Positions 55,971 through 64,000 of a DNA stretch of 64,000 bases are shown here, one piece after another (positions within the stretch are counted from its first letter, which is position 1; the number at the start of each line of letters is the position of its first letter). The notes under the pieces are model-generated. The model had not been told where the DNA came from. It saw only the letters and a list, made by a program, of their open reading frames with translations, and did not search any database. A program made the translations under genes and the position numbers. The stretch lies in the NCBI GenBank assembly GCA_003246625.1, contig QJZR01000006.1, forward strand, positions 62,001-126,000, in the 5' to 3' direction. This DNA is from Alphaproteobacteria bacterium. GTDB lineage: Bacteria; Pseudomonadota; Alphaproteobacteria; Rhodospirillales; Rhodospirillaceae.

Positions 55971-56330
55971 TCAATCGGCGGTCATCAGGATGCGCATCAC
56001 CAGGGGCGGCCCCTTCTGCACCACCTCGAAGACCAGGGTCTCGCCGTCGCGCACGAACTTTCCCGCCGATTTCTTCGTCCAGCCCATCTGCGGCAGCGCC
56101 TCGGCATAGGCGGCCAGCACGTCGGCCTTGGTTTTCTGCGTCTGGGCATAGGTCTCGACGACCCGGCCCTGCGGCGTGTCGAACACCATCACCGAGTCGC
56201 GGTCCTGCACCAGGCCGGCCAGAAGGGGCAGGTCCTCGTGTCCCTTCAGATAGTCGGCGGCGCGTGCGTCGCCCGCCGCCGCGATCAGCGCCGCCGCGAA
56301 GCATGCCGCGAGAATTGCCGGTATGCGCAT
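55971..56330 (-). CDS. Small secreted protein of unknown function
   Basis: I do not recognise the family. The 119-residue protein has a signal peptide (RIPAILAACFAAALIAAAGDARA, cleavage likely after ARA, about residue 24) and a mature part of about 95 residues with ADYLKGHEDLPLLAGL, DSVMVFDTPQGRVVETYAQ, LPQMGWTKKSAGKFVRDGE and LVFEVVQKGPPLVMRILM. No Cys, no metal motif. It begins 17 bases after mutM, so the two are probably co-transcribed. The part ETYAQTQKTKADVLAAYAEALPQMGW has the look of a small alpha/beta sensor or lipoprotein-like domain, without certainty. Confidence 0.65.
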   Translation of the reverse strand: MRIPAILAACFAAALIAAAGDARAADYLKGHEDLPLLAGLVQDRDSVMVFDTPQGRVVETYAQTQKTKADVLAAYAEALPQMGWTKKSAGKFVRDGETLVFEVVQKGPPLVMRILMTAD

Positions 56331-56347
56331 CGGGGGAGTCCCTCTCC

Positions 56348-57172
56348 TTAATCCTGACAGCCCGGACAATAATACGTGGAACGGCCGGATTGCACGATGC
56401 GTTTGATCGCATGGCCGCATCCCGGCGTGGCACAGGGGGCGTCCGCGCGGTCGTAGACCGCGTGCCGCATCTGGAAATAGCCCAGCGAGCCGTCGGTCAG
56501 GCGGTGGTCGCGCAGGGAGGATCCGCCCGCCGCCACCGCCTCGGCCAGCACCTCGCGGATCGCCCGAACGAGGCGGGCAAGGCGCGCCCGTCCCAGGCGA
56601 TTCGCGGCGCGGCGCGGGGAAATCCCGGCGCGGAACAGCGCCTCGCAGACATAGATATTGCCGAGACCGGCGACCACCGTCTGGTCGAGCAGCACGGTCT
56701 TCACCGGTCCGCCGTGCCCGGCCAGGCGTTCCGCCAGAACCGTCGGGGTGAAGTCCTCGGCCAGGGGTTCCGGTCCCAGGCGGGCGAGCAGGGGGTCGGC
56801 GGCGAGGTCCGCTTCCTCGCGGAAGTCGACGAAGCCGAAGCGGCGGGGGTCGTGCAGGGTGGCGGCGGTGCCGCCCGCGAAGACCAGACGCAGGTGGTCG
56901 TGGCGGACGGGCGGGGTTTCCGGTCCGATCGCGATGCTGCCCGACATCCCCAGGTGGATCAGAATCGCGCCGCCGTCGGCCAGGCGCAGCAGCAGCACCT
57001 TGCCCCGCCGATCCAGGGTTTCGACCGTCCGCCCGACGACGCGCTGGGAAAAGCCGTCGGGCAAGGGGCGGCGCAGCGGCTGGCCGGAGGTCCAGGCGCG
57101 TTCGATCCGCCGCCCGGTGGCGGCGGCGGCCAGGCCCAGTCGGACGGTTTCGACTTCCGGCAGTTCGGGCAT
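56348..57172 (-). CDS. mutM: Formamidopyrimidine-DNA glycosylase (Fpg/MutM)
   Basis: Removes 8-oxoguanine and formamidopyrimidines and nicks the abasic site. The 274-residue protein has the catalytic N-terminal Pro and Glu (MPELPEVETVRLGL), IHLGMSGS, DPRRFGF and the helix-two-turn-helix region DQTVVAGLGNIYVCEALF. The C-terminal zinc finger is CATPGCGHAIKRIVQSGRSTYYCPGCQ in pattern, with four Cys. It is divergent from ubiE with 78 bases between starts. Confidence 0.96.
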   Translation of the reverse strand: MPELPEVETVRLGLAAAATGRRIERAWTSGQPLRRPLPDGFSQRVVGRTVETLDRRGKVLLLRLADGGAILIHLGMSGSIAIGPETPPVRHDHLRLVFAGGTAATLHDPRRFGFVDFREEADLAADPLLARLGPEPLAEDFTPTVLAERLAGHGGPVKTVLLDQTVVAGLGNIYVCEALFRAGISPRRAANRLGRARLARLVRAIREVLAEAVAAGGSSLRDHRLTDGSLGYFQMRHAVYDRADAPCATPGCGHAIKRIVQSGRSTYYCPGCQD

Positions 57173-57250
57173 CGCGCGGCTTCCTTCGGGAAACAAACGG
57201 GAACGCATTTCAACATGGTGCGGTTCGATCACATCCGCTATGTTTCGGGC

Positions 57251-58030
57251 ATGTCCGAGCAGCAGAAAAAATCCGGTCCCGGCCCGACCACCCACTTCGG
57301 CTTCGCCACCGTGCCCGCCGCCGCCAAGGCGGGTCTGGTGCGCAACGTGTTCGACGCCGTCGCCGACCGCTACGACCTGATGAACGACCTGATGAGCATG
57401 GGCGTCCACCGCCTGTGGAAGGCGGCGATGATCGACGCCCTGGACCCGCGCCCGGGGATGACCTTCCTCGACGTCGCGGGCGGCACCGGCGACATCGCCT
57501 TCCGCATCCTGGAGCGGGTGCGGAAAAGGGGCGGTCCGGCGCGCATCGTGGTCGCCGACATCAACACCGAGATGCTGCGCGTCGGCCGCAACCGCGCCAT
57601 CGACAAGGGCATCGCCGACGACCTGGAATGGATGTGCCTGGACGCGCAGGACCTGCCGCTGCCCGACCGTTCGGTGGACCGCTACACCATCGCCTTCGGC
57701 CTGCGCAACGTCACCGACATTCCCCGTGCCCTGGCCGAGGCGCGCCGCGTGCTCAAGCCCGGCGGCCGGTTCCTCTGCCTGGAGTTTTCCCGCGTCGTCC
57801 TGCCGCTTCTCGACAAGGCGTACGACACCTATTCCTTCAAGGTGTTGCCGCTGATGGGCAAGGTGGTGGCGGACAATCCCGACGCCTACCGCTATCTGGC
57901 GGAAAGCATCCGCCGCTTCCCGCCGCAGGAGGAACTGGTGGCGTGGATGGAGGCGGCGGGCTTCGCCAACGTCGGCTTCACCAACTATTCCGGCGGCATC
58001 GCCGCGCTGCATTCCGGTTGGCGGATCTGA
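57251..58030 (+). CDS. ubiE: Ubiquinone/menaquinone C-methyltransferase UbiE
   Basis: SAM-dependent C-methylation in ubiquinone (and menaquinone) biosynthesis. The 259-residue protein contains the SAM site FLDVAGGTGDIAFRIL, FGLRNVTDIPRALAEARRVLKPGG, and the C-terminal NPDAYRYLAESIRRFPPQ, all characteristic. A start 12 codons upstream (57215) is possible; the ATG of MSEQQKKSG gives the usual length. It is followed by ubiB after 4 bases. Confidence 0.95.
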   Translation: MSEQQKKSGPGPTTHFGFATVPAAAKAGLVRNVFDAVADRYDLMNDLMSMGVHRLWKAAMIDALDPRPGMTFLDVAGGTGDIAFRILERVRKRGGPARIVVADINTEMLRVGRNRAIDKGIADDLEWMCLDAQDLPLPDRSVDRYTIAFGLRNVTDIPRALAEARRVLKPGGRFLCLEFSRVVLPLLDKAYDTYSFKVLPLMGKVVADNPDAYRYLAESIRRFPPQEELVAWMEAAGFANVGFTNYSGGIAALHSGWRI

Positions 58031-58034
58031 CCCG

Positions 58035-59573
58035 ATGATCCGCTTCACCCGCAACACCCTCCGCCTTCTCACCATCGCGCGGGTTCTGGCGCGGCACGAT
58101 GCGTTGTTCCTGTTGTCCTCGCTGCCGGTGACGCGGCGGATCGCGGGTCTTGCCCGCCTGGTCGGCAACGCCCGCGCGGTGGGCCGCCCCGGCGAGCGCC
58201 TGGCCGCCGCCCTGGTCGAGCTCGGCCCCAGTTTCATCAAGTTCGGACAGGCCCTGTCCACCCGCGCCGACCTGGTCGGCGACGAGGTGGCGGCCGACCT
58301 GTCGATGTTGCAGGACCGGCTGGAGCCCTTCCCCTTCGCCGAGGTGGAGAAGATCGTTGTCGAGGACTTCGGCCAGCCGGTGTCCGAGCTGTTCGCCGAG
58401 ATCGATCCGCAGCCGGTGGCCGCCGCCTCGGTGGCGCAGGTCCACCGCGCGGTGGACCGCGACGGGCACACCGTGGCGGTGAAGGTGATCCGCCCCTGCG
58501 TCGAGGCGGCCTTCGAACGCGACCTCGACCTGCTCTATTGGCTGGCGGAAATCGCCGAGCGCACCCAGCCCGGGTTGCGCCGTTTGCGCCCGCTGGAAAC
58601 CGTCGAGACCTTCGCCAATACCGTGGCGATGGAGATGGACCTGCGCTTCGAGGCCGCCGCCGCCTCGGAACTGGCGGAAAACTTCGCCGACGACGAAACC
58701 TTCCGCGTGCCCGAGGTGCTGTGGCCGCTGACCAGCAAGCGGGTGCTCACCACCACCTGGATCGAAGGCATCCCGGTGGACGAGCGCGCCGCCCTGATCG
58801 CCGCCGGGCACGACCCCAAGGCGGTGGCCGAGCGCGCCGCCCGCACCTTCTTCAAGATGGTGTTCAGCGACGGCTTCTTTCACGGCGACATGCACCCCGG
58901 CAACCTGTTCGTCGGCCGGGACGGCGAACTGATCGCGGTGGACTTCGGCATCATGGGCCGGGTCGACCCGGCGACCAGCCGTTATCTCGGCGAGATGCTG
59001 CTGGCCTTCCTTAACGGCGACTACCGCCGCGCCGCCGAGATTCATTTCGAGGCGGGCTACGTGCCGAGCGACCGCTCGATCGACATGTTCGCCCAGGCCT
59101 GCCGCTCCATCGCCGAACCGATTCTCGGCAAACCGTCGTCGGAAATCTCGCTCGCCCGTCTGCTCGCCCAGCTGTTCAAGGTCACCGAGACCTTCGGCAT
59201 GGAAACCCAGCCCCAGCTTCTGGTGCTGCAAAAGACCATGCTCACCGCCGAGGGCGTCGGCCGCAGCCTTTGTCCCGACGTCAACTTCTGGGAACTCGCG
59301 CGGCCCCTGGTCGAGGAATGGATGGCGATGAACGTCTCCGCCCCGGCGCGGTTGCGCCGCTCGATCGAGGACACCCTGGTCGCCGCCGCCAGCCTGCCCC
59401 GCCTGGTGCAGCGGGCGGAACGGATCTCCGCCCAGTTCTCGGAAAAGGGCTTCAAGCTTCACCCCGACACGGTCAAGGAGCTGAGCGCGCGGCGGAAGTT
59501 CAACCTGATGCAGGTCTGGTTGCCCTGGGTTTTGATCGCCGTCCTTTGCTCCCTTCTGCTGATGCGGCGGTAA
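58035..59573 (+). CDS. ubiB: Ubiquinone biosynthesis kinase-like protein UbiB
   Basis: Atypical ABC1/ADCK-family kinase-like ATPase supporting coenzyme Q biosynthesis. The 512 residues contain the KxGQ motif (FIKFGQALSTRADLV), the Ala-rich loop VAAASVAQVHRA in place of a P-loop, and the kinase lobe parts GFFHGDMHPGNLFVGRDG and AVDFGIMGRVD. The C-terminus has a hydrophobic tail with two segments (MQVWLPWVLIAVLCSLLLM). It forms an operon with ubiE. Confidence 0.95.
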   Translation: MIRFTRNTLRLLTIARVLARHDALFLLSSLPVTRRIAGLARLVGNARAVGRPGERLAAALVELGPSFIKFGQALSTRADLVGDEVAADLSMLQDRLEPFPFAEVEKIVVEDFGQPVSELFAEIDPQPVAAASVAQVHRAVDRDGHTVAVKVIRPCVEAAFERDLDLLYWLAEIAERTQPGLRRLRPLETVETFANTVAMEMDLRFEAAAASELAENFADDETFRVPEVLWPLTSKRVLTTTWIEGIPVDERAALIAAGHDPKAVAERAARTFFKMVFSDGFFHGDMHPGNLFVGRDGELIAVDFGIMGRVDPATSRYLGEMLLAFLNGDYRRAAEIHFEAGYVPSDRSIDMFAQACRSIAEPILGKPSSEISLARLLAQLFKVTETFGMETQPQLLVLQKTMLTAEGVGRSLCPDVNFWELARPLVEEWMAMNVSAPARLRRSIEDTLVAAASLPRLVQRAERISAQFSEKGFKLHPDTVKELSARRKFNLMQVWLPWVLIAVLCSLLLMRR

Positions 59574-59598
59574 AACGCCACCCTGGCCCCTTTACTTG

Positions 59599-59632
59599 CC
59601 GTCCTTCGTTCGGTATCCACATTCAAGGACGG
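59599..59632. other. Perfect inverted repeat before coaBC
   Basis: CCGTCCTT (59599-59606) and AAGGACGG (59625-59632) form a perfect 8-bp dyad with an 18-base centre, between ubiB and coaBC. It may be a regulator's site or a terminator (TTGTTTCC follows). Confidence 0.4.
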
Positions 59633-59654
59633 TTGTTTCCTCGGGATTGAACAC

Positions 59655-60854
59655 ATGCTGAACGGCAAAAAGGTTTTCCTGATCATCTCGGGCGGCATCT
59701 CCGCCTACAAGTCCCTGGACTTGATTCGCCGCCTGCGCGAACAGGGCGCGGACGTGCGCTGTTGCCTGACCGAGAACGCGCAACAGTTCGTCACGCCGCT
59801 GTCGGTGTCCGCGCTGTCGCAGAATCCGGTGTTCCGCGACCAGTTCGAGCTGTCGAACGAGGCCGGGATCAACCACATCGAACTCTCCCGCACCTCGGAC
59901 ATCCTGGTGGTCGCGCCCGCCACCGCCGACGTGATGGCGAAAATGGCGGCGGGCATCGCCGACCAGTTGGCCACCACCCTGCTGCTGGCCACCGACAAGC
60001 CGGTGCTGATCGCCCCGGCGATGAACGTGCGGATGTGGCAGCACGCGGCGACGCAGGCCAACCTGGCCACCCTGACCGCGCGCGGGATTTCGACCGTCGG
60101 CCCCAACGAAGGGCCGATGGCCTGCAACGAATTCGGCCCCGGCCGCATGGCCGAGGTGGCGGAGATCGTCGCCGCGATCGACGCGGCGTTGTCCCCGGCC
60201 CGTCCGCTCGCCGGGCGGCGCGCCCTGGTTACCAGCGGCCCCACCGTCGAGCCGATCGACCCGGTGCGCTTCATCGCCAACCGTTCCTCGGGCAAGCAGG
60301 GGCACGCCATCGCCGCCGCGCTGGCCGCCCTGGGGGCGGAGGTCACCCTGGTCAGCGGCCCCAGCGTGCAGCCCGACCCCGCCGGGGTGACGGTGCGCCA
60401 CGTCGAAACCGCGCGCGAGATGCTGGCCGCCTGCAAGGCGGCGCTGCCCGCCGACGTCGCGGTGTGCGCCGCGGCGGTCGCCGATTGGGGGGTGAAGACC
60501 CCCGCCGCGCAGAAGATCAAGAAGGTGGCGGGTGGCGCCCCCCCGGCGATCGAGCTGTGCGCCAATCCCGACATCCTGGCGGAGTTGTCCGCCGCCTCGC
60601 CCGCGCGCCCGCGCCTGGTGGTCGGCTTCGCCGCCGAGACCGAGAACCTGACCGCCCATGCGCGGGAGAAACTGGCCCGCAAGGGCTGCGACTGGATCGT
60701 CGCCAACGACGTGTCGCCCGAAACCGGCACCTTCGGCGGCGACGCCAACCAGGTGCACCTGATCACCGCCGATGCCTGCGATTCCTGGCCTGCCCTCGAC
60801 AAGCGGGAAGTCGCGGCGCGTCTGGCCATCCGCATTGCCGAGGTCCTGTCATGA
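59655..60854 (+). CDS. coaBC: Phosphopantothenoylcysteine decarboxylase / synthase CoaBC
   Basis: Makes 4'-phosphopantetheine for coenzyme A in two steps. The 399-residue fusion has the FMN-binding CoaC part ([26 protein letters not shown] with catalytic His, [20 protein letters not shown] with the lid Cys) and the C-terminal CTP-dependent CoaB part ([38 protein letters not shown]). The stop overlaps dut by ATGA. The coaBC-dut pairing is widespread in bacteria. Confidence 0.96.
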   Translation: MLNGKKVFLIISGGISAYKSLDLIRRLREQGADVRCCLTENAQQFVTPLSVSALSQNPVFRDQFELSNEAGINHIELSRTSDILVVAPATADVMAKMAAGIADQLATTLLLATDKPVLIAPAMNVRMWQHAATQANLATLTARGISTVGPNEGPMACNEFGPGRMAEVAEIVAAIDAALSPARPLAGRRALVTSGPTVEPIDPVRFIANRSSGKQGHAIAAALAALGAEVTLVSGPSVQPDPAGVTVRHVETAREMLAACKAALPADVAVCAAAVADWGVKTPAAQKIKKVAGGAPPAIELCANPDILAELSAASPARPRLVVGFAAETENLTAHAREKLARKGCDWIVANDVSPETGTFGGDANQVHLITADACDSWPALDKREVAARLAIRIAEVLS

Positions 60855-61318
60855 CGATCATCGCCGTTCCCGTCGCCGTTCCCGTCGAACGCCTGCCTCA
60901 CGCCCAGGATCTGCCGCTGCCGAAGTACCAGACGCCGGGATCGGCGGGGGTGGACCTGCTGGCCGCGGTGGACGCGCCGGTGACGATTCCGCCGGGCGGC
61001 CGCGCCCTGGTCCCCACCGGCATCGCCGTCGCCCTGCCGCAGGGGTACGAAGCGCAGGTGCGGCCGCGTTCCGGCCTGGCGCTGAAGCAGGGGGTGACCG
61101 TGCTCAACGCCCCCGGCACCATCGATTCCGATTATCGTGGCGAGATCGGGGTGATCCTGGTCAACCTGGGCGGCGAGCCGGCGACGATTTCCCGTGGCGA
61201 CCGCGTCGCGCAAATGGTGGTGGCGCCGGTGACCCGCATCGTCTGGCAGTCGATGGGCGTCTCCCTGCCGGAAACCGAGCGCGGCGCGGGCGGTTTCGGC
61301 TCCACCGGACGGCAATGA
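60851..61318 (+). CDS. dut: dUTP diphosphatase
   Basis: Splits dUTP to dUMP and pyrophosphate, keeping uracil out of DNA. The 155-residue trimeric dUTPase has all five motifs: [38 protein letters not shown] and [11 protein letters not shown] at the C-terminus. The start lies inside the coaBC stop. The stop overlaps the next gene, the Rrf2 regulator, by ATGA. Confidence 0.96.
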   Translation: MTIIAVPVAVPVERLPHAQDLPLPKYQTPGSAGVDLLAAVDAPVTIPPGGRALVPTGIAVALPQGYEAQVRPRSGLALKQGVTVLNAPGTIDSDYRGEIGVILVNLGGEPATISRGDRVAQMVVAPVTRIVWQSMGVSLPETERGAGGFGSTGRQ

Positions 61319-61776
61319 TGCTGACCCCCTCGAAGAAAACCCTGTTCGCCATCGAGGCGGTCCTCGACATCGCCTACAACGCGGGCGGCGACCCGGTGCA
61401 GAGCAGCGAAATCACCGCCCGCCAGGGGATTCCCCGCCGCTATCTGGAACAGACCCTGCAAGCCCTGGTGCGCGCCGACATCCTGGTCGGGGTGCGCGGG
61501 CCGCGCGGCGGATACCGCCTGGCGCGGGAACGCCGCCGCATCTCGGTGGGCGATATCGTGCGCGTCGTGCAGTCCACCGAAACCGCGGTCGTCCCCACCG
61601 GCGACGACATGCCGCACTCCGACATCGGGCAGAAGGTCATCCAGCCGATGTGGGACGATCTGCAAACCGCCCTGATGGAACGGCTCGACGGCCTGACCAT
61701 CGACGCGTTGTGCCGCCGCGCCACCGAAACCGGGGTTCCCTGCAAGGCGCGCGAACGGTTGATCTACGACATCTGA
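61315..61776 (+). CDS. Rrf2-family regulator, CymR/IscR-like
   Basis: A 153-residue winged-helix regulator of the Rrf2 family. [18 protein letters not shown] and [22 protein letters not shown] form the helix-turn-helix, and [28 protein letters not shown] is the wing and dimer region typical of the family. Only two Cys (C133, C143) are present, and the three-Cys cluster loop of IscR is missing, so it is not a standard Fe-S sensor. Lying 17 bases before cysK it resembles CymR of Bacillus, whose activity is set by CysK (comparison, not proof). Two adjacent ATG codons could start it. Confidence 0.85.
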   Translation: MMLTPSKKTLFAIEAVLDIAYNAGGDPVQSSEITARQGIPRRYLEQTLQALVRADILVGVRGPRGGYRLARERRRISVGDIVRVVQSTETAVVPTGDDMPHSDIGQKVIQPMWDDLQTALMERLDGLTIDALCRRATETGVPCKARERLIYDI

Positions 61777-61793
61777 CAGGGGGAGAAACCGCC

Positions 61794-62759
61794 ATGTCCA
61801 AACCCGAACCCACCTCTTCGTTCCGCGGACGCGTCTACGACAGCGTCCTCGACACCGTCGGCGCGACGCCGATCGTGCGCTTTTCCCGCCTCGCCGCCGA
61901 GGCCGGGGTGGCGGCGGAGATCCTCGGCAAGCTGGAATTCTTCAACCCCCTCGCCTCGGTCAAGGACCGCATCGGCCTGGCGATGGTCGAGGACGCCGAG
62001 GCGCGCGGCCTGATCGACGCCGATACCACCTTGATCGAGCCGACCTCGGGGAACACCGGAATTGCGCTGGCTTTCGTTTGCGCGGCAAAGGGTTACAAGC
62101 TGATCCTGACGATGCCGGAAAGCATGTCCGTGGAACGCCGCAAGATGCTTGCCCTTTTGGGCGCGCGGCTGGAACTGACCCCGGCGGCGAAGGGAATGAA
62201 GGGCGCCATCGCCCGTGCCGAGGAGCTCGTCAAGGAGCTGCCCAAGGCGATGATCCTGCAACAGTTTTCCAACCCGTCCAACCCGGCGGCGCACCGCGCC
62301 GCCACCGCCGAGGAAATCTGGGCCGATACCCAGGGCGAGGTCGATATCCTGATCGGCGGCGTCGGCACCGGCGGCACCCTGACCGGTTGCGGCGAAGGCC
62401 TGAAGGCGAAGAACCCCGCCATCCGGGTGATCGGCGTCGAACCCGAGGACAGCCCCGTCCTTTCCGGCGGCGCGCCGGGACCGCACGGCATCCAGGGCAT
62501 CGGCGCGGGCTTCGTTCCCGAGGTCTTGAACCGCGAGATCCTGGACGAGGTGGTGCAAATCGCCACCGCCACCGCCCTGGCCACCGCCCGCCTGACCGCG
62601 AAAACCGAGGGCGTGCCGGTGGGCATTTCCTCCGGCGCCGCGCTGGCCGCCGCCATCGAGGTCGGCAAGCGCCCGGAGAACGCGGGGAAGAAAATCGTGG
62701 TGATCGTTCCGTCGTTCGCCGAACGCTACCTCTCCACCGCCCTGTTCGACGGGGTTTAG
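61794..62759 (+). CDS. cysK: Cysteine synthase (O-acetylserine sulfhydrylase)
   Basis: PLP enzyme making cysteine from O-acetylserine and sulfide. The 321 residues include the PLP lysine K57 in NPLASVKDRIG, TSGNTGIAL, GGVGTGGTLTG for the phosphate, GIQGIGAGFVPEVL and PVGISSGAA, the standard CysK pattern. GGGGAG precedes the ATG by eight bases. It follows the Rrf2 regulator in the same transcript and ends at repeat R10. Confidence 0.96.
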   Translation: MSKPEPTSSFRGRVYDSVLDTVGATPIVRFSRLAAEAGVAAEILGKLEFFNPLASVKDRIGLAMVEDAEARGLIDADTTLIEPTSGNTGIALAFVCAAKGYKLILTMPESMSVERRKMLALLGARLELTPAAKGMKGAIARAEELVKELPKAMILQQFSNPSNPAAHRAATAEEIWADTQGEVDILIGGVGTGGTLTGCGEGLKAKNPAIRVIGVEPEDSPVLSGGAPGPHGIQGIGAGFVPEVLNREILDEVVQIATATALATARLTAKTEGVPVGISSGAALAAAIEVGKRPENAGKKIVVIVPSFAERYLSTALFDGV

Positions 62760-62760
62760 A

Positions 62761-62913
62761 AAAACTTCGCGGAGGGTCGCGGACCCTCCGCACCTCCCAT
62801 TCGTTGGTTTTTCGCCGCGTGATGATTTGATCGCGCTTCGCGCAAAAACCTAAGTTATGGGATCAAAGGGGCCAAGCCCCTTTGCGGGTGTGGGCGGAGC
62901 CCACGTGTTTTTG
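62761..62913. repeat. Modular intergenic repeat, copy R10
   Basis: Between cysK and the ThiF/MoeB gene. Left arm GCGGAGGGTC-gcg-GACCCTCCGC. A core shortened in the middle (TTTTTCGCCGCGTGATGATTTGATCGCG, GCGCAAAAACC). Right arm AAAGGGGC-caa-GCCCCTTT and GTGGGC-gga-GCCCAC. Confidence 0.85.
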
Positions 62914-62925
62914 GGACGCCCAGTC

Positions 62926-63696
62926 ATGACGCTTTCGTCCGAGCAGAACGTCCGCTACGCGCGGCAAGTCCTGTTGCCCGAGGTGGGCGGCGCGGGGCAG
63001 GCGCGTCTGTTGGCGGCGAAGGTTCTGGTGGTCGGCGCGGGAGGCCTGGGTTCGCCGGTCCTGCTGTATCTGGCCGCCGCCGGGGTGGGGAACCTGGCGA
63101 TTGCCGACGACGACGCGGTGGCGCTGTCGAACTTGCAGCGGCAGGTGCTTTACGGCACGGCGGACGTGGGCCGGGGAAAGGCGGAGCGCGCGGGGGAACG
63201 TCTGTCGGCGCTCAACCCAGATGTGAAGATCGACGCACAACCGGTTCGCGTGACTGCGGAAAACGTTTCCGGTTTGGTCGCCGGACGGGATTTGGTGGTG
63301 GATTGCTGCGACAACTTCGGCAGCCGTTTCCTGATCAACGACGCCTGCGCTGCGGCGGGGGTGCCGTTGGTCTTCGGCGCGGTGCAGGGGTTTTCCGGCC
63401 AGGTGGCGGTGTTCGATCCGGCGCGTGGCGGGCCGTGCCTGCGGTGCTTCAACCCGGCGCCGCCGCCGCGCGGCGCGGGTTCCCGCGCCTGCGAGGAAAC
63501 CGGCATTTTGGGCGCGGTGGCGGGAATGGTCGGCGCGGCGCAGGCCCTGGCCGCGATCAAGGCGATCCTTGGCCTGTCCGACGATCGGCAGGGGTACGTG
63601 CAGGTGTTCGACGGGCTGGCCGGAACCTGCCGCCGGGTGCGCCTGCCCCGCGATCCCGTCTGCCCTATTTGCGGAAACGCTCCCGCCACGAAGTGA
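62926..63696 (+). CDS. ThiF/MoeB/HesA-family sulfur-carrier adenylyltransferase
   Basis: Activates the C-terminal glycine of a ubiquitin-like sulfur carrier (ThiS or MoaD) by adenylation, for thiamine or molybdopterin synthesis. The 256-residue protein has the ATP motif VLVVGAGGLGSPVLLYLAAAG, a zinc site of C171, C174, C246 and C249 (CLRCF and CPICG), and C189 in RACEETGILG, the usual catalytic position. ThiF and MoeB cannot be separated by these features. The start at MTLSSEQNVRYARQ excludes codons lying in repeat R10. Its 3' end overlaps the convergent peptidase gene by 32 nt. Confidence 0.9.
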   Translation: MTLSSEQNVRYARQVLLPEVGGAGQARLLAAKVLVVGAGGLGSPVLLYLAAAGVGNLAIADDDAVALSNLQRQVLYGTADVGRGKAERAGERLSALNPDVKIDAQPVRVTAENVSGLVAGRDLVVDCCDNFGSRFLINDACAAAGVPLVFGAVQGFSGQVAVFDPARGGPCLRCFNPAPPPRGAGSRACEETGILGAVAGMVGAAQALAAIKAILGLSDDRQGYVQVFDGLAGTCRRVRLPRDPVCPICGNAPATK

Positions 63697-64000
63697 ACTT
63701 TCCGGTGCTTTCCGCCAGATAGACGGCGCGTCCGACGGCGCGGGCGACGCAGTCCGCGGCGATGGCGCCGACCCGCGCCAGGGCGACGCCGCGCGGCTCG
63801 GGCAGGGGATAGCTTCCCTCGGCCAGGGCGAACACGGTGTCGCCGTCGAACGGGGTGTGCGCCGGGCGGACGGCGCGGGCGATGCCGTCGTGCGCCATCG
63901 TCGCCATGCGGGTCGCCTCCCCCCGGTCGAGGTCGGCGTTGGTGGCGACCACCGCGAGCAGGGTGTTCCCCCCGGCGGCGAGACCGGACAGGAAGGGAAA
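63665..64000 (-). CDS. P1-family (DmpA/NylC-like) peptidase, 5' part outside window
   Basis: C-terminal part (about 111 residues) of an N-terminal-nucleophile hydrolase of the P1/S58 family, which self-cleaves into two chains. The visible LAAGGNTLLAVVATNADL carries the probable processing site before the Thr of GGNT, followed by ATRMATMAHDGIARAVRPAHTPFDGDTVFALA, closely matching the family. The reading frame is open to the window edge at 64000. Family members are aminopeptidases or aminohexanoate-oligomer hydrolases; the natural substrate is unknown. Confidence 0.88.
   Translation of the reverse strand, partial: FPFLSGLAAGGNTLLAVVATNADLDRGEATRMATMAHDGIARAVRPAHTPFDGDTVFALAEGSYPLPEPRGVALARVGAIAADCVARAVGRAVYLAESTGKFTSWRERFRK

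Noticed and set aside
61315-61776. IscR, the Fe-S cluster regulator
   Set aside because: The three closely spaced cluster-binding Cys of IscR are not present, and no isc genes are nearby.

Overview
This is a GC-rich chromosomal window with protein families typical of an alphaproteobacterium. Three things point to Rhodospirillales (Rhodospirillum/Magnetospirillum-like): the dnaA-dnaN-recF-gyrB order next to rpsT, a TIGR02186/TauE pair, and a cobalamin locus containing the anaerobic-type gene cbiD. The genus cannot be fixed from sequence alone. Coding density is high, many genes overlap by 4 nt (ATGA or GTGA), and I saw no rRNA, tRNA, CRISPR array, prophage or insertion sequence.

Layout. 1-14.2 kb is housekeeping: phoR-like kinase (cut by the window edge), malic enzyme, mutS, glnD-murJ, trpS, a DUF2333 protein and a TauE/SafE transporter with its TIGR02186 partner. 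14.2-31 kb is mixed: nfuA, a Bax-like glucosaminidase, a first cobalamin group (cbiJ-cbiD divergent from cobA, plus DUF1636), a PAS histidine kinase with a lone receiver, a radical SAM protein, a Bax-inhibitor-1 membrane protein, thpR, a sirtuin, a DMT permease, a LysR regulator facing a DUF1127 gene, a chemoreceptor and hldE. 31.2-33.7 kb holds two paralogous degenerate EAL-like proteins. 33.8-45 kb is the main cobalamin locus: two unlike cobT copies in tandem, divergent from cobS-cobC-cobU-cobO-cobQ, then a nitroreductase and cobD, then a SafE-SCO fusion coupled to cobB (cobyrinate amidation), a YcgN-family protein and a YgjP-like metallopeptidase. 46.4-57.2 kb reads leftwards: PBP1A-type enzyme, cold-shock protein, gyrB, recF, dnaN, dnaA, rpsT, a small secreted protein and mutM. 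57.2-63.7 kb reads rightwards: ubiE-ubiB, coaBC-dut-Rrf2 regulator-cysK, and a ThiF/MoeB enzyme. The window ends inside a P1-family peptidase.

The cobalamin genes cover C-methylation (cobA, cbiD), ring reduction (cbiJ), a,c-amidation (cobB), adenosylation (cobO), cobyric acid formation (cobQ), aminopropanol attachment (cobD), GDP-cobinamide formation (cobU), lower-ligand activation (cobT x2), final joining (cobS) and dephosphorylation (cobC). The rest of the corrin-ring pathway and bluB are not in this window.

The most striking non-coding signal is a family of about ten modular intergenic repeats, each roughly 130-190 bp. Each has a conserved core flanked by GC-rich hairpins. The hairpin arms vary in sequence from copy to copy but stay self-complementary. 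The copies sit mainly at gene ends, and one supplies the last 18 codons of cbiJ. The other main points of interest are the unlike tandem CobT pair, the SafE-SCO fusion coupled to cobB, and the degenerate EAL pair.
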